Assembly: GCA_024682555.1 (NCBI GenBank) | Contig: JAIKZD010000148.1 | Span: 1 to 46,409, forward strand | Source: Lachnospiraceae bacterium | Lineage (GTDB): Bacteria > Bacillota > Clostridia > Lachnospirales > Lachnospiraceae | DNA: 46,409 nucleotides | Reading direction: 5' to 3' | In this document: positions 17,313-27,781 of the stretch, piece after piece | How positions within the stretch are numbered: position 1 is the stretch's first letter | Layout of the letters: each line of letters begins with the position of its first letter | Notes under the pieces: generated by a model | Databases searched by the model: none | Told to the model about the DNA's origin: nothing | What the model saw: the letters and a program-made list of their open reading frames with translations, nothing else | Program-made: the position numbers and the translations under genes

Positions 17313-19898
17313 TTATAATCCGGCTTCGGCTTTAAGCTCCCCGTTCTCTGTTTTTATAAAAATGGTGGATCCCTCTCCTATATTTCCTTCGAGGATCATC
17401 TTAGCGGCGAGAGTCTCAACGGATTTCTGAACATATCTCTTAAGCGGTCTTGCGCCGTATACGGGATCGTAGCCTTTTTCCACAACATAGCTCTTTGCTT
17501 CATCCGTCAAACGGATCTTTATATCCCTATCGGAGAGTCTCTTATTTAGATCGTTTATCAGAAGCTCTATTATGCCGCTTATGTTGTCCTTTGTGAGAGG
17601 CTTAAAGAGGATGGTTTCATCGAGTCTGTTCAAAAATTCGGGGCGGAAGTGAGCCCTGAGCTCTTCCATAACGGAATTTTCAGCCTCCTTACTTATGTTT
17701 CCCTTTTCATCTATCCCTTCAAGCAGGTATTCCGATCCTATATTGGAGGTCATGATCAGTATGGTATTCTTAAAATCCACTGTCCTTCCCTGGGAGTCCG
17801 TGATCCTTCCGTCATCCAGTACCTGAAGCAGCACATTGAAGACATCGGGATGGGCTTTTTCGATCTCATCAAAGAGGACAACCGAGTAAGGCTTTCTTCT
17901 GACCGCTTCGGTCAACTGGCCGCCTTCTTCGTATCCGACGTATCCCGGAGGCGCTCCGATGAGCCTTGATACGGAGAATTTCTCCATATATTCGCTCATA
18001 TCGATCCTCACCATATTATTTTCATCATCAAAGAGGTTTGCCGCAAGGGATTTTGCAAGCTCTGTTTTTCCCACACCGGTAGGTCCCAGGAACATAAAGG
18101 AACCTATGGGTCTGGAAGGATCCTTGATCCCGGCCTTGCTTCTGATTATGGCCTCGGTCACCTTAGTGACGGCCTCATCCTGTCCGATGACCCTCTTGTG
18201 AAGCTCCTTATCAAGCTGAAGGGTCTTGGCCCGTTCGCTCTCGGTAAGCTTTGCAACGGGTATTCCCGTCCACTTGGAGATGATCTTGGCGATCTCTTCA
18301 TCGGATACATTTTCATGTACCAGCGTAAGACCGTTGTTTTTGATCTTTTCCTCTTCCTCGGCAAGGGTAGCCTTCAGTTTGGGAAGTATACCGTACTGCA
18401 GTTCTCCTACCCTTGAAAGATCCTGGTTTCTGGTGGCTATCTCGATCTCGTTGCCTGTTTTTTCTATTTCCTCTCTGATGTTTGAAAGCTTTTCAATGGC
18501 TTTTTTCTCATTTTCCCACTGAAGCATCCTGGAGTTTTTTTCCTCGGTGAGCTCCGCGAGTTCCTTCTGCAGGGCTTCAAGTCTCTCAAGGCTTAGCTTG
18601 TCGGTTTCTTTTTTCAGGGCCTCTGCCTCGATGGCCATCTGGGTGGTCCGTCTGTTGAGTTCATCAAGCTCTGTGGGCATGGAATCAAGCTCGGTCTTTA
18701 TAAGTGCGCAGGCCTCGTCCACAAGGTCTATTGCCTTGTCCGGAAGGAACCTGTCCGAAATGTACCGGTGAGAGAGGGTAGCGGCGGATACAAGGGCAGA
18801 GTCCGTTATTTTTACATGATGATAGTTTTCATACCTTTCCTTGAGGCCTCTTAAGATGGATATTGTATCCTCCACAGAGGGCTCGTCCACGGTGACGGGC
18901 TGGAAACGTCTCTCAAGAGCCGCATCCTTTTCTATATACTGCCTGTATTCGTCGAGGGTGGTGGCGCCTATGCAGTGCAGCTCACCCCTTGCAAGCATGG
19001 GCTTTAACATGTTTCCGGCATCAAGAGCACCGTCTGTTTTTCCCGCACCGACTATGGTATGCAGCTCATCTATGAAGAGAAGGATCTTTCCGTCGGAATT
19101 CTTCACATCCTCAAGAACGGCCTTGAGCCTTTCCTCAAATTCACCCCTGTATTTGGCTCCTGCCACAAGGGCTCCCATATCCAGGGCAAAGATCTTCTTG
19201 TCCTTGAGACCTTCGGGTACGTCGCCCCTGACTATCCTCTGGGCAAGTCCCTCCACAACGGCTGTTTTTCCAACTCCCGGCTCGCCGATGAGGACGGGGT
19301 TGTTCTTGGTTTTACGGGACAGAATCCTGATAACATTTCTGATCTCCGCGTCCCTTCCTATAACGGGATCAAGCTTCTGGTCCCTTGCACGCTCAACCAG
19401 TTCCGTTCCATATTTTTCCAGGGTGTCATAGGTGGCTTCGGGATTGTCCGAAGTTACCCGCTGATTGCCCCTTACGGTGGACAGAGCCTGTAAAAAACGT
19501 TCCCTTGTGATGCCGTATTCCCGGAAGAGCTCCTTTATGGCCGGATTGGGATGCTTTAAAAGTGACAGGAACAGATGCTCTACGGAGACATATTCATCAC
19601 CCATCTGCTTTGCCTCATCCTCGGCGCTTATGAGGACCTTGTTTAAGTACTGTCCGACATACACCTGGCCTCCCTGAACCTTGACTCTTTTTTCAAGTTT
19701 ATTCTCCACATTTTTCTTGAAATGGGAGGTGTCTATGTCCATCTTTTCAATTAATTTCAGTATTAGCGAATCCTCGGAAGTGATGAGGGCATACATGAGA
19801 TGCTCCTGTTCGATCTCCTGATTGCCGTAATCGTAAGCTATCTTTTCGCTGTTCTGGACTGCTTCCATGGATTTCTGTGTAAATTTGCTGATATTCAT
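17313..19898 (-). CDS. clpB: ClpB disaggregase
   Basis: 861 residues. The start is the ATG ending at 19898 ([15 protein letters not shown]), preceded by AGGTG six bases upstream; an in-frame GTG three codons earlier overlaps that ribosome site and is unlikely. Order: Clp N-domain repeat region (about 1-145), first AAA+ module with GEPGVGKTA, a long coiled-coil middle domain (about 400-525) typical of ClpB, second AAA+ module with GPTGVGKTE and [11 protein letters not shown], and a D2 C-terminal subdomain with [11 protein letters not shown]. It is an ATP-dependent hexamer that works with DnaK to solubilise aggregates. The promoter region carries a CIRCE-like operator, so HrcA repression relieved by heat is expected. 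Confidence 0.97.
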   Translation of the reverse strand: MNISKFTQKSMEAVQNSEKIAYDYGNQEIEQEHLMYALITSEDSLILKLIEKMDIDTSHFKKNVENKLEKRVKVQGGQVYVGQYLNKVLISAEDEAKQMGDEYVSVEHLFLSLLKHPNPAIKELFREYGITRERFLQALSTVRGNQRVTSDNPEATYDTLEKYGTELVERARDQKLDPVIGRDAEIRNVIRILSRKTKNNPVLIGEPGVGKTAVVEGLAQRIVRGDVPEGLKDKKIFALDMGALVAGAKYRGEFEERLKAVLEDVKNSDGKILLFIDELHTIVGAGKTDGALDAGNMLKPMLARGELHCIGATTLDEYRQYIEKDAALERRFQPVTVDEPSVEDTISILRGLKERYENYHHVKITDSALVSAATLSHRYISDRFLPDKAIDLVDEACALIKTELDSMPTELDELNRRTTQMAIEAEALKKETDKLSLERLEALQKELAELTEEKNSRMLQWENEKKAIEKLSNIREEIEKTGNEIEIATRNQDLSRVGELQYGILPKLKATLAEEEEKIKNNGLTLVHENVSDEEIAKIISKWTGIPVAKLTESERAKTLQLDKELHKRVIGQDEAVTKVTEAIIRSKAGIKDPSRPIGSFMFLGPTGVGKTELAKSLAANLFDDENNMVRIDMSEYMEKFSVSRLIGAPPGYVGYEEGGQLTEAVRRKPYSVVLFDEIEKAHPDVFNVLLQVLDDGRITDSQGRTVDFKNTILIMTSNIGSEYLLEGIDEKGNISKEAENSVMEELRAHFRPEFLNRLDETILFKPLTKDNISGIIELLINDLNKRLSDRDIKIRLTDEAKSYVVEKGYDPVYGARPLKRYVQKSVETLAAKMILEGNIGEGSTIFIKTENGELKAEAGL

Positions 19899-19949
19899 AA
19901 ATGTCACCTCTTTTCTGCGGGCTCATGGCCCCCGATCTTTGACAAAAAC

Positions 19950-19978
19950 ATGATACAACGAATTGTTAGCCACGTCAA
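19950..19978 (-). promoter_or_regulatory. clpB sigma-A promoter
   Basis: On the minus strand, -35 TTGACG (19973-19978), 17-bp spacer, -10 TATCAT (19950-19955), about 50 bp before the clpB start. The -35 hexamer overlaps the loop and the degenerate arm of the CIRCE element. Confidence 0.8.
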
Positions 19979-19992
19979 GTGGTGAGTGCTAA
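19966..19992 (-). promoter_or_regulatory. CIRCE operator (HrcA site), one arm degenerate
   Basis: Minus-strand reading gives TTAGCACTC (perfect arm), a 9-bp spacer, then CGTGGCTAA. The second arm keeps only the outer GCTAA of the consensus GAGTGCTAA. Spacing and arm lengths are those of CIRCE, and it covers the clpB -35 region, fitting direct promoter occlusion by HrcA. Confidence 0.8.
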
Positions 19993-20071
19993 TTTGAGAA
20001 AAATGTTGATTTGACGGTGGTTTGAGGATTGCCCGGGTGTTGTTAAAGAGATGGGGATGTATCTGATATGA

Positions 20072-20100
20072 TTGAAAAAATCGTACTTTTATATTATATT
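20072..20100 (+). promoter_or_regulatory. Sigma-A promoter of the AraC-family gene
   Basis: TTGAAA (20072-20077), exact 17-bp spacer, TATATT (20095-20100). The TTG that would open a longer reading frame is the -35 box itself, which argues for the downstream ATG at 20159. Confidence 0.75.
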
Positions 20101-20158
20101 TCTGTATAGAATTATTAAGACGAACAGGGATGCGGAGAGATCCCTCCGGGAGGATGAA

Positions 20159-21064
20159 ATGGCATACCTTTATGAAGAAGGAGACATGATCAAAAAGCCG
20201 GTGGAATGTTTTTACCACGGTTCTTTTACGGATGTCGGTTTTCCGGTGCATCCGCACTGGCATTACTATACCGAGATACTGTACATATTTGAAGGGACAG
20301 CCCTGCTTGAGGCGGACGGAAAGAGCTTTGAGGCCAATGAGGGGGATCTGGTGATCTTCTATCCCCAGGTGGTGCATTCCATAAATGCAAGGGGCTATGA
20401 GAAGCATGCGGTGTTCAAATTTGACGTTAATGTTATCGGGGTAAGCTCTCCCTATGCCCCGAAACTCCGAAAGATATTAAAATGTGCGGCCAGGCAGGAT
20501 ATGCCCTATCTTTTTACTCCGGATCAGACAAAGCCCATGGGGATGCCGGAGCTGGCCCACGAGTGCATTGCCGAGATGCAGGAGCTTAATTACGGCTATG
20601 ACATGATAGTAAGGAGTAATCTTTACAAGCTTCTGACATTCATGGTGCGTAACTGGGTTGAAAAGGGCCTGAAGCTTGACGATGAGATATTCATGGATGA
20701 GAGCTATGATATCTACAGTATCACCGAGTACATCGACAAGGGGATAGCCTCGGGAATAAAGACCACGGATATAGCAAAGGCCTGCGGCATGAGCTATGCC
20801 TATTTTGCAAAAAGATTCCTTGCGGTTTACGGAAAGACCTGCAAGGCATATATAGAAGAAATGCGTATCTACAAGGTAGAGGAGTTTCTGATGTTTACGG
20901 ATTTCGATCTTACCTATATCGCACAGGAGACCGGATTTGCGGACTGTTCACACATGATCAAGGACTTTAAAAAGCATCGGGGCATCACCCCCAAGCAGTT
21001 CAGGCTGAAGAGACTCAGGGAAGAGGAGCAGGCCGCAAAGGCCGAAGAGGATAAGCAGGCGTAA
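20159..21064 (+). CDS. AraC-family transcriptional regulator with cupin sensor
   Basis: 301 residues from ATG 20159, with GGGAGG five bases upstream. The N-terminal cupin fold (about 15-100) includes HPHWHYYTEILYIFEG and YPQVVHSI, as in AraC regulators that sense small ligands such as sugars. The C-terminal double helix-turn-helix (about 195-295) contains IKTTDIAKACGMSYAYFAKR and then LTYIAQETGFADCSHMIKDF with GITPKQFR, the AraC/XylS signature. The sensor-GGDEF gene begins 51 bp downstream, so the pair is probably co-transcribed. Target genes are unknown. Confidence 0.92.
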   Translation: MAYLYEEGDMIKKPVECFYHGSFTDVGFPVHPHWHYYTEILYIFEGTALLEADGKSFEANEGDLVIFYPQVVHSINARGYEKHAVFKFDVNVIGVSSPYAPKLRKILKCAARQDMPYLFTPDQTKPMGMPELAHECIAEMQELNYGYDMIVRSNLYKLLTFMVRNWVEKGLKLDDEIFMDESYDIYSITEYIDKGIASGIKTTDIAKACGMSYAYFAKRFLAVYGKTCKAYIEEMRIYKVEEFLMFTDFDLTYIAQETGFADCSHMIKDFKKHRGITPKQFRLKRLREEEQAAKAEEDKQA

Positions 21065-21114
21065 GGCGGAAAAGGCCGAAGCTCAAAAGAATAACAGACA
21101 GGCGGGAAAAGATC

Positions 21115-22455
21115 TTGGGAAAAGAAGACAATAAGGAAAAGAAAAAAAACAGGAAAAAGAACAGCGGACTTGTACACATTAAGGAGATCAGGGGTTCAAA
21201 GAGCCTGTACGGCTCCATGCTGTGGGTTACCCTGTTTCCCCTTGTTTTGTACGGAATAGTTGTGACGGCCTATATCTCATACACCCTCACGAAGGATGTT
21301 ACCACGGAAGCGAGGAACAATCTGCGCAATGAAGCCTATTCGGTCATGGAGGCCTACAGGAACATGTATGAGGGTGATTATAATGTCATCCTTTACGGAA
21401 AGGATATAGATTTTTACAAAGGAAACTACCAGCTGACCGATAATTACGATTTTATCGATAAGATCCATGAATCAACGGGGCTTGACATATCCCTGTTTTT
21501 CCTTGATACGAGGCTCATGACCACCATAAAGGACGCCGAAGGGAACAGGTTTGTCAAGACCGGCGTCAGCCCCGCCATCGTCAATGATGTTGTCACCAAC
21601 CGTAAGGAAATGTTCTATGACAATATAATCATAGGGAAGGAAAAATACTACTCCTATTATCTTCCCCTGTATTCCGAGGACGGGGACACGGTGTTGGGAA
21701 TGATCGGAGTGGCCAAACCCGCCTCCGAGATAGAAAAGATGGCCCATGCGGCGGTCATAAAGAACGTGCTGATAATGTTAGCGGCAATGCTTGTTACCGC
21801 CGCAATAATCATGAGATTCACCTCCGGCATAATATCCGTAATCAAGAGGATAATGAAATTCACAAATGAGATCGCCGACGGTGATCTTTCAACCGAGCTT
21901 GATGCCCAGGTTGCCAACCGCAGCGACGAACTGGGTGAGATGGGAAGACTCATCACAAAGCTCCGCGGATCTCTGAGACGGCTTATCGAAAGGGATGCCC
22001 TTACCGGGATATACAACAGAAGATATGCCGTTAACAAGCTGAACGAATTCAAAAATGACGGCATTAAATTCTCGGTATCCATCGGTGATATAGATTTCTT
22101 CAAGAAATTCAACGACAGCTTCGGACATGAATGCGGTGACGTGGTGCTCAAGGAGGTTGCAAGGGTCCTGAGGGAATCAATGGCTCCCTTCGGCTATGCG
22201 GCAAGATGGGGCGGTGAGGAATTCCTGCTGATATATGAAAATATGGAACTGGAGGCAGCAGGTCTTACGACTCAGAGAGTTCTTGACAGCATAAGAGCAC
22301 TGGAGGTGGCTTATGACGGCCAGATCCATTCGGTAACCATGTCCTTTGGTGTGGCCCAGAGTGATAAGGAACGCAGCATGGATGATGATGTGAATGCCGC
22401 TGATGAGCTGCTGTACAAGGCCAAAGAAAGCGGCAGGAACAGAGTCGTTTACTGA
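21115..22455 (+). CDS. Cache-HAMP diguanylate cyclase
   Basis: 446 residues from a TTG start at 21115; the next in-frame ATG would cut into the first membrane helix. A very basic N-terminus precedes TM1 (about 35-57), then an extracytoplasmic region (about 58-215) resembling a single Cache sensor (TGLDISLFFLDTRLMTTIKD), TM2 (about 220-240), HAMP (about 240-295), and a GGDEF domain starting DALTGIYNRRYA with GGEEF (366-370). It should synthesise cyclic di-GMP in response to an external ligand. Adjacent AraC regulator upstream; convergent with the DUF2225 gene only 10 bp away. Confidence 0.9.
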   Translation: MGKEDNKEKKKNRKKNSGLVHIKEIRGSKSLYGSMLWVTLFPLVLYGIVVTAYISYTLTKDVTTEARNNLRNEAYSVMEAYRNMYEGDYNVILYGKDIDFYKGNYQLTDNYDFIDKIHESTGLDISLFFLDTRLMTTIKDAEGNRFVKTGVSPAIVNDVVTNRKEMFYDNIIIGKEKYYSYYLPLYSEDGDTVLGMIGVAKPASEIEKMAHAAVIKNVLIMLAAMLVTAAIIMRFTSGIISVIKRIMKFTNEIADGDLSTELDAQVANRSDELGEMGRLITKLRGSLRRLIERDALTGIYNRRYAVNKLNEFKNDGIKFSVSIGDIDFFKKFNDSFGHECGDVVLKEVARVLRESMAPFGYAARWGGEEFLLIYENMELEAAGLTTQRVLDSIRALEVAYDGQIHSVTMSFGVAQSDKERSMDDDVNAADELLYKAKESGRNRVVY

Positions 22456-22465
22456 CCGGCAGAGG

Positions 22466-23368
22466 TCAGGACTCCTGTCCCTTCTGCTTTTTGATATCGC
22501 TTATGATCATATCTTTAAGTTCTCTTGCGCTGTCCTTGGTATGCTTTCCGACAGTGTTCTTTAACAGTATCGAAGAAACCAGCCTTGCGGCATTGTCAAG
22601 GTTTCCGGTTTTATAAGCCAGTGCGGCAACAAGATAATCCATGGTGACGGTGTCCATTCCGCAGATCGGAGGGGTTTCATTGGCTCTTGCTTCCACAAAG
22701 CCTTCGTAGGCTTTGTTTATGAATTCTGCCTCATCCTTCTCGAGAGCGGTGATCGTTGCTTCATTTACCGGTCCCTCCGTATTATCGGGTGAGAGCAGAC
22801 GCTCCCTGTATCCCCTGAGGATCCAGGCGGTCTTTAAGCAGATGAAAGCCTTCTCGCTGGCACGGCTTCTTTTTACCATAGCATTGCCCAGGGCAAGCTG
22901 GTATCTGAGGTATGTATCACTGTAATCCAGTATGGTCTCAAATTCTCTCGGGGTAAAATGGCTGGAGATCCCGGCTCTTACAAGCTTTACCTGGGGCATG
23001 GTGATCTTGTCAAAATAACTTGTGAGGGCAGCATATCCGCAGTTGGGACACATTACCACATCATATTTGAGAGGATCGATGTCCCTGTAGATGGGACGAA
23101 GATCCGTATCCTGTTTTATAAGCCTTGCCTTGTTTGATTTGACTGTGGGATTTTTAAAATCTGTTCTGCAGCAGGGACACTTATAGGTTTTTAAAAAGAT
23201 ATAATCTCCCTCGGTCAGGATCTTCGGTGTGTGGACCTTTAACTCATTTCTTGCGGCACGTTCATCCGCCTTCTTTTTTTCCTCCGCTTCCCTTGCTTCG
23301 GTCTCAAAAAGATCGTCACCGACTATCTTATCCAATCCCAGTGCTTCCAATCCGGAAAAAATACCCAT
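22466..23368 (-). CDS. DUF2225 family zinc-ribbon protein
   Basis: 300 residues; CAGGAG precedes the ATG ending at 23368. Two CxxC pairs (KCPCCRTDF and MCPNCGYAA) form a likely zinc ribbon, and the following helical region (about 130-290) has TPR-like character. This matches DUF2225, a conserved family of Firmicutes without an established function. The N-terminus (first 45 residues) is charged and helical. The C-terminus is Lys-rich. Cytoplasmic; no signal or membrane segment. Confidence 0.85.
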   Translation of the reverse strand: MGIFSGLEALGLDKIVGDDLFETEAREAEEKKKADERAARNELKVHTPKILTEGDYIFLKTYKCPCCRTDFKNPTVKSNKARLIKQDTDLRPIYRDIDPLKYDVVMCPNCGYAALTSYFDKITMPQVKLVRAGISSHFTPREFETILDYSDTYLRYQLALGNAMVKRSRASEKAFICLKTAWILRGYRERLLSPDNTEGPVNEATITALEKDEAEFINKAYEGFVEARANETPPICGMDTVTMDYLVAALAYKTGNLDNAARLVSSILLKNTVGKHTKDSARELKDMIISDIKKQKGQES

Positions 23369-23454
23369 TTTAAAACTCCTGTTCTATTAGGATTATCGTA
23401 AAGCTCTTCCTGCGGGCAGGTTCGCTTCGGGTCTCTTCAACCCCGTATATCATA

Positions 23455-25017
23455 TCAAATCTGGGGGAAAAATCCAATAGTTGTATATACAATAAGGGAT
23501 GAGCCCGCAAACAGATACAACAGTATTGAAAGAGCGCCGCTTACCTTTTTATTCTCCATCCTTTCATGAAAAGCCCCGAGGAGGATCCCTTCGCATACGA
23601 TGATGGCAGCCACATACCTGAAGCTCCCCGCGCTGAAATTGTCATAGGAGAGTGTAAAGGAAAAATAGGCAATCAGCATCGTTATATACCAGATGACGGG
23701 CATGAGCCGAAGGACGGGATCGCAGCCTTCCTCATTTTCCGTTTCCGGTGAGGAGGCCTTTGCTGTGAGTCCGGATTCCGGCCCGGATCCGAGTCCGGAT
23801 CTGAGCTCCCTGATGTTCTTTACGCTCTCGCATACGGTGGCGATAAGGGCAATAAAAGCAAGCAGGACCGAAGTGATCAGTAAAACCGCAGCAAAAGGAT
23901 TTACGTACGGGGTAATGCGAGAAAGGTCGTATTCGTCAAAGACCGCGGTCTTAAACAAAAGCAGCAGTACATTGTACTCATCATGGGTGCTCCCGTATCT
24001 TATCATTGACGGATATATGCTGTCAGTCCCAAGATCGGCAAACCTTGATAAAAGGCTTATGTTTTCAAACTGTTCGCCGACAGGGGGGATGTAATTAAAG
24101 GGCATTTTATAAAGCAGCATGTTGCGGACTTCCCATCCTATGCCCAGAGGAAATACGATCACCGCAAAGACCGCATACTGGAGGATCAGTTTAAACCATG
24201 ATCCCTTTTCCCGTACGAGGCGGATAAGCTTTATCAGAAAGATAAAGGCTAAGGGGACCGCCGTCATGCCTCCCGACAGCTTGGCAAACATTGCAAGCCC
24301 GAGAGAAAACGCCAGAAGGATGATCCGCGGAAGGGTGCTGTTTTTATACCATAATATCGCAAGATAAATGGTGATCACGGACAGCATCAGGGAGAGAGCG
24401 TCATTATTGACGCTACCCGACATAATTATGTAAACCGGATGAAGGGAGATAACGAGCATCGCCGTGAGTATCCCCTTTGATCTGAGTTTCAGTTCCTTAC
24501 ATATGAACAGGGAAATGATCTCCGTCACTGAGGTGTAGAAGAGAGTCAGGGCCTGCACATTTTCGCAGATCCTCCGGTATGCGTTAAGGAATCTGCCGCA
24601 GATCTTCATCCAGACCGCCGCAATGATATGATGAAGCGGAGGCTGGAAGAAAGCCCATTTTTCCCTGGGGTCTCCCTTGGGAAGGGATCTGTTTAAAAGA
24701 ATATACTCTATATAGGCTCCATGGCCTTCCGCCGCCCCGAAATCGATGACGTCGTGCTGTCTTGTGTATACGGCCGTATAAAAGATATAGACGGTCTTTA
24801 TAAGTATACCTGCTATCATTACCGCATAAATAAGGGTCATTTCATCTTTTTTTATATTCTTACGGAAGGTAATGAGGACTATGAGTGCGCTTATAAACGC
24901 AAAGAGATACGCCGGATTTAAGAGCGTTTCTTCCGTCATGTCAAAACAGAAGCTTATGACCAGTATGAGGGTGAATAGAAGTATAAAGGGTTTTATCGTA
25001 AATGACTTATTTTCCAT
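23455..25017 (-). CDS. Multi-pass membrane glycosyltransferase (GT-C / PMT-like)
   Basis: 520 residues from the ATG ending at 25017 (MENKSFTIKPF). The frame is open a further 46 codons upstream, but that stretch crosses a terminator hairpin and reads as non-coding. About eleven to twelve hydrophobic helices are visible. The large first external loop has HDVIDFGAAEGHGAYIEYIL and WAFFQPPLHHIIAAVWMKI, typical of polyprenyl-phosphate-sugar-dependent GT-C enzymes such as dolichyl-phosphate-mannose mannosyltransferases and ArnT relatives. Expected to transfer a sugar from a lipid carrier on the outer face of the membrane. A central charged cytoplasmic loop is Ser/Glu/Gly-rich. There is no obvious ribosome site before this start. 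Confidence 0.8.
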   Translation of the reverse strand: MENKSFTIKPFILLFTLILVISFCFDMTEETLLNPAYLFAFISALIVLITFRKNIKKDEMTLIYAVMIAGILIKTVYIFYTAVYTRQHDVIDFGAAEGHGAYIEYILLNRSLPKGDPREKWAFFQPPLHHIIAAVWMKICGRFLNAYRRICENVQALTLFYTSVTEIISLFICKELKLRSKGILTAMLVISLHPVYIIMSGSVNNDALSLMLSVITIYLAILWYKNSTLPRIILLAFSLGLAMFAKLSGGMTAVPLAFIFLIKLIRLVREKGSWFKLILQYAVFAVIVFPLGIGWEVRNMLLYKMPFNYIPPVGEQFENISLLSRFADLGTDSIYPSMIRYGSTHDEYNVLLLLFKTAVFDEYDLSRITPYVNPFAAVLLITSVLLAFIALIATVCESVKNIRELRSGLGSGPESGLTAKASSPETENEEGCDPVLRLMPVIWYITMLIAYFSFTLSYDNFSAGSFRYVAAIIVCEGILLGAFHERMENKKVSGALSILLYLFAGSSLIVYTTIGFFPQI

Positions 25018-25024
25018 GGATTTT

Positions 25025-25053
25025 ATTATACACGTTTTTTGAGGAATTGAGAA
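25025..25053 (-). promoter_or_regulatory. Candidate promoter for the GT-C gene, possibly leaderless
   Basis: On the minus strand, TATAAT (25025-25030) sits seven bases before the ATG, with a weak -35 TTCTCA 17 bp upstream. It lies between the upstream gene's terminator and the start codon, and transcription would begin almost at the ATG. Confidence 0.4.
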
Positions 25054-25063
25054 TTGGATAAAA

Positions 25064-25104
25064 ACGGCTCCACCCCTTCCCATAAAGGAGAGGAGCGGAG
25101 CCGT
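25064..25104 (-). terminator. Rho-independent terminator of the chemoreceptor gene
   Basis: Minus-strand stem ACGGCTCC / GGAGCCGT (arms 25097-25104 and 25064-25071) with a pyrimidine/purine-rich interior that can pair further, followed directly by TTTTTA. It is 79 bp past the chemoreceptor stop. Confidence 0.85.
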
Positions 25105-25182
25105 GTGATCTTTGTTGTTTCCGACACCTTGTTTTCGGTACCTTGTTTTCGGCACCTGTTAAAGTACTGTCTGAAATATGGT

Positions 25183-27672
25183 TTACAGTATGAACTTGTT
25201 GATGATCTCGTTAAGGTCGGATACGGCTTCCTGACACTCGATAACCTTGTTGGCGCTGTCGGAGGTTTCGGTTACCATGTCCGTTGTCCTTTCCGCTATG
25301 TCAACAACACCGTGGGAGGTTTCCGTAACGGTCGTATCGATACCGCCAATGGCATTAACGATCTTTTCGATATCGGCAGCAAGACCTTCAACGCTTCTCT
25401 TGATGTTGTTCATGCTGTTACCGAAGGTATCGGCATCATCCCTGTACTGAAGGCTGACTTTGCCGAATTCCTGATAATCGGAGAGAACATTGGTCTCAAG
25501 GAAGGAGGTTGTCTGGGTCAGGCATTCCGACATCTGTTCAACCGCACTGTTTACTTCCGCAACTATGCTTCCGATATTCTTGACCGCTTCCGAAGTCTGG
25601 GTCGCAAGGTTTCCGATCTCTGTCGCAACAACGGCGAATCCGCGGCCTGCCTCACCTGCTCTTGCTGCCTCTATGGAAGCGTTGAGAGCAAGAAGACCTG
25701 TCTGTGAGGATATGGCCATGATGGCATCCGCAAGTTCATTGATCTTATTAACCGCATGAGATGCATTGATGGCATCCTCGGATTTGACCTTGACTTCCTC
25801 GTAGATCTCCATGGTCTTTTTGCTTGCCTTGTCCGTTGTGGCGGCAAGTTCGTTGGCACGTTTGTAAACCTCGGTGCTGAGTTTGGTTCCCTCATCCGCA
25901 AGATTGTCGATACCGCGGGCATTCTCCTGAACGTTTTCAACATTCTGGGCAATGGTTGTAGTGGTTGCGGCCGTTTCTTCCATACCTGCCGCAAGTTCTT
26001 CGGTGGTTGCCGAGTTGTCTTCGCAGATACCGCCGACCTTGTTGATGGTAGCCTGCAGAACTCCCACGTTTGTATCTATGCTTGTTCCGGCTTTGCTGAT
26101 AAGGCCCACCATATCACGAAGGTTGTTTCTGGTCTTTGAAAGAGCTCTGGATATAAGTCCGATCTCATCGCCTCTCTTTTCAAGCCTGCGTGAAGCGGCA
26201 TCTTCCGTAAAGTCGTAATTTGCCGTTTTGTTAATTACAGGAACCAGCTGTTCCAGTGCTTTCAGCATTATCATCGTGAACAGTGCCACAAGGATCAGTG
26301 CTACAAGGACGCAGACGATACCTGATATGATGAGCAGAGTCCTCATATGCGAAACGCCTGCCATCATCACGTCTCTGTCCGCGGTAACTATGATGATGTT
26401 GCCCGCACCCGTAAATGCATATCCGGCAACCTTGTATGATCCCTTATATTCATATGAAACGGATCCGTTTTCTACGGTCTTTCCTGCCTGAAGATCCGCA
26501 ACGATACCCTTGACCGCGGCATTCTCAACCGGCTGTCCGATCTTTTCGGGATTGTTGTGGTAAAGCATTGTGCCGTCCGGGGATACCATGTATGCATATG
26601 AACCTGCAACACCTGACATCTCGATCTGGCCTATGAGGCTGTCAAAGTCGATCTTTATGAGCTTGTCGTAATCGGCTGTAACCAGGACTATATTTCCGGT
26701 ATCGGTAAATGAGTAACCGGCCATCTTCAGTGCATCCTTGTATTCATAGATGACAAAACCGTCCTCTACGGTCTTTCCTGCCTGAAGTTCGGCAACTATT
26801 CCCTTAACGGCTGCGTTTTCAACCGGCTGTCCGATCTTTTCAGTATTGGGATGCCATAACATGGTTCCGTCGGGGGATACCATGTAAGCGTATGAACCTT
26901 CAACACCGTCTATGGTGATATTTCCGAGAAGGGTGTCATAATCGATCTTCATGAACTGGTCGTAATCGGCAGTCACGATCATAATGTCTCCCGACTCCGT
27001 AAATGCATATCCGGCAAGCTTGAGGGCTTCCTTGTATTCATACAGGACAGATCCGTTTTCAACGGTCTTACCTGCCTGAAGATCCGCAACTATACCCTTA
27101 ACCGCGGCATTTTCCACGGGATTTCCGATCTTCTCGGCATTTGGATGCCATAACATCGTTCCGGTGGGAGATACCATGTATGCATAGGATCCTTCCACTC
27201 CGATTATCTTTACATCTTTGAGAACACCGTTAAGTTCGTCGATATCGTATGATGAACCCTCCGAATCCTCTGAAGGCTCGCCGCCTCCGGGTAAAAGATC
27301 CACGGCCTTTGCGGCTTCTTCGGCAAGGTTCTGGGCATATGCCTTATATACCGTTTCACCGAATTCACGTGAAAAATTGATGGAAACGGCAGCTTCCTCA
27401 GCCAGATTCTTGGTGTATCCGCCATATGCCTCTTCACCGAACTTTGTTGCAAAATCAACGCCAATAGCGGCTTCCTCAGCCAGATTCTGTGCATAGTTGA
27501 GATAAGTCTGCTCCATTGTCGTTGTGGCCCGATTGGTGGCAACGATTACCTGAACGATCACGGTGACTAATACGATCACGCTTATAAGAAGAGTGATCTT
27601 TGTGCTCATCTTCGAGAAAAACGTCAGTTTATCGCTGCTCCGATGCGGTTTTTTTTTCGCTTTTTTCCCCAT
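25183..27672 (-). CDS. Methyl-accepting chemotaxis protein with three tandem Cache-like modules
   Basis: 829 residues; the start is the ATG ending at 27672 (MGKKAKKK), with GGAGGAA nine to ten bases upstream. TM1 is near residues 22-45. Next come three 26-residue helical repeats, each containing NLAEEAA. Three modules of about 100 residues follow, each with GSYAYMVSP(D/T)GTML, H-N-P/A/T-EKIG and [12 protein letters not shown](D/E)LQAGK, which resemble Cache/PAS-like sensors. TM2 ([20 protein letters not shown]) leads to HAMP and the MCP signalling domain with hairpin tip [20 protein letters not shown]. It ends in a plain C-terminus without a CheR-docking pentapeptide. It would sense a small molecule and control CheA. 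No other chemotaxis gene is adjacent. Confidence 0.95.
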   Translation of the reverse strand: MGKKAKKKPHRSSDKLTFFSKMSTKITLLISVIVLVTVIVQVIVATNRATTTMEQTYLNYAQNLAEEAAIGVDFATKFGEEAYGGYTKNLAEEAAVSINFSREFGETVYKAYAQNLAEEAAKAVDLLPGGGEPSEDSEGSSYDIDELNGVLKDVKIIGVEGSYAYMVSPTGTMLWHPNAEKIGNPVENAAVKGIVADLQAGKTVENGSVLYEYKEALKLAGYAFTESGDIMIVTADYDQFMKIDYDTLLGNITIDGVEGSYAYMVSPDGTMLWHPNTEKIGQPVENAAVKGIVAELQAGKTVEDGFVIYEYKDALKMAGYSFTDTGNIVLVTADYDKLIKIDFDSLIGQIEMSGVAGSYAYMVSPDGTMLYHNNPEKIGQPVENAAVKGIVADLQAGKTVENGSVSYEYKGSYKVAGYAFTGAGNIIIVTADRDVMMAGVSHMRTLLIISGIVCVLVALILVALFTMIMLKALEQLVPVINKTANYDFTEDAASRRLEKRGDEIGLISRALSKTRNNLRDMVGLISKAGTSIDTNVGVLQATINKVGGICEDNSATTEELAAGMEETAATTTTIAQNVENVQENARGIDNLADEGTKLSTEVYKRANELAATTDKASKKTMEIYEEVKVKSEDAINASHAVNKINELADAIMAISSQTGLLALNASIEAARAGEAGRGFAVVATEIGNLATQTSEAVKNIGSIVAEVNSAVEQMSECLTQTTSFLETNVLSDYQEFGKVSLQYRDDADTFGNSMNNIKRSVEGLAADIEKIVNAIGGIDTTVTETSHGVVDIAERTTDMVTETSDSANKVIECQEAVSDLNEIINKFIL

Positions 27673-27781
27673 TTTTAAGTTCCTCCTCCATATTACAATG
27701 AGGTGATATCCCGGCGGAGTCCTGCCGCCCGAATCCCGGGAGTCGTACCGCCCAAATACCATAAAATAATTTATCTCTAAC

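Noticed and set aside
18841..19431. 196-codon open frame on the plus strand
   Set aside because: Ser/Pro/Phe-rich antisense of the clpB first AAA+ module.
20072..20158. N-terminal extension of the AraC regulator from TTG 20072
   Set aside because: The TTG is the -35 box of a good promoter, and a clear ribosome site precedes ATG 20159.
23409..23420. CCTGC-GG-GCAGG palindrome, same core as the 38-bp repeats at 32695
   Set aside because: A 12-bp match without the flanking A-run or GCAGGG; likely coincidence or a small local hairpin.
25018..25155. N-terminal extension of the GT-C enzyme
   Set aside because: It would be translated from terminator hairpin sequence; the hydrophobic protein begins naturally at 25017.
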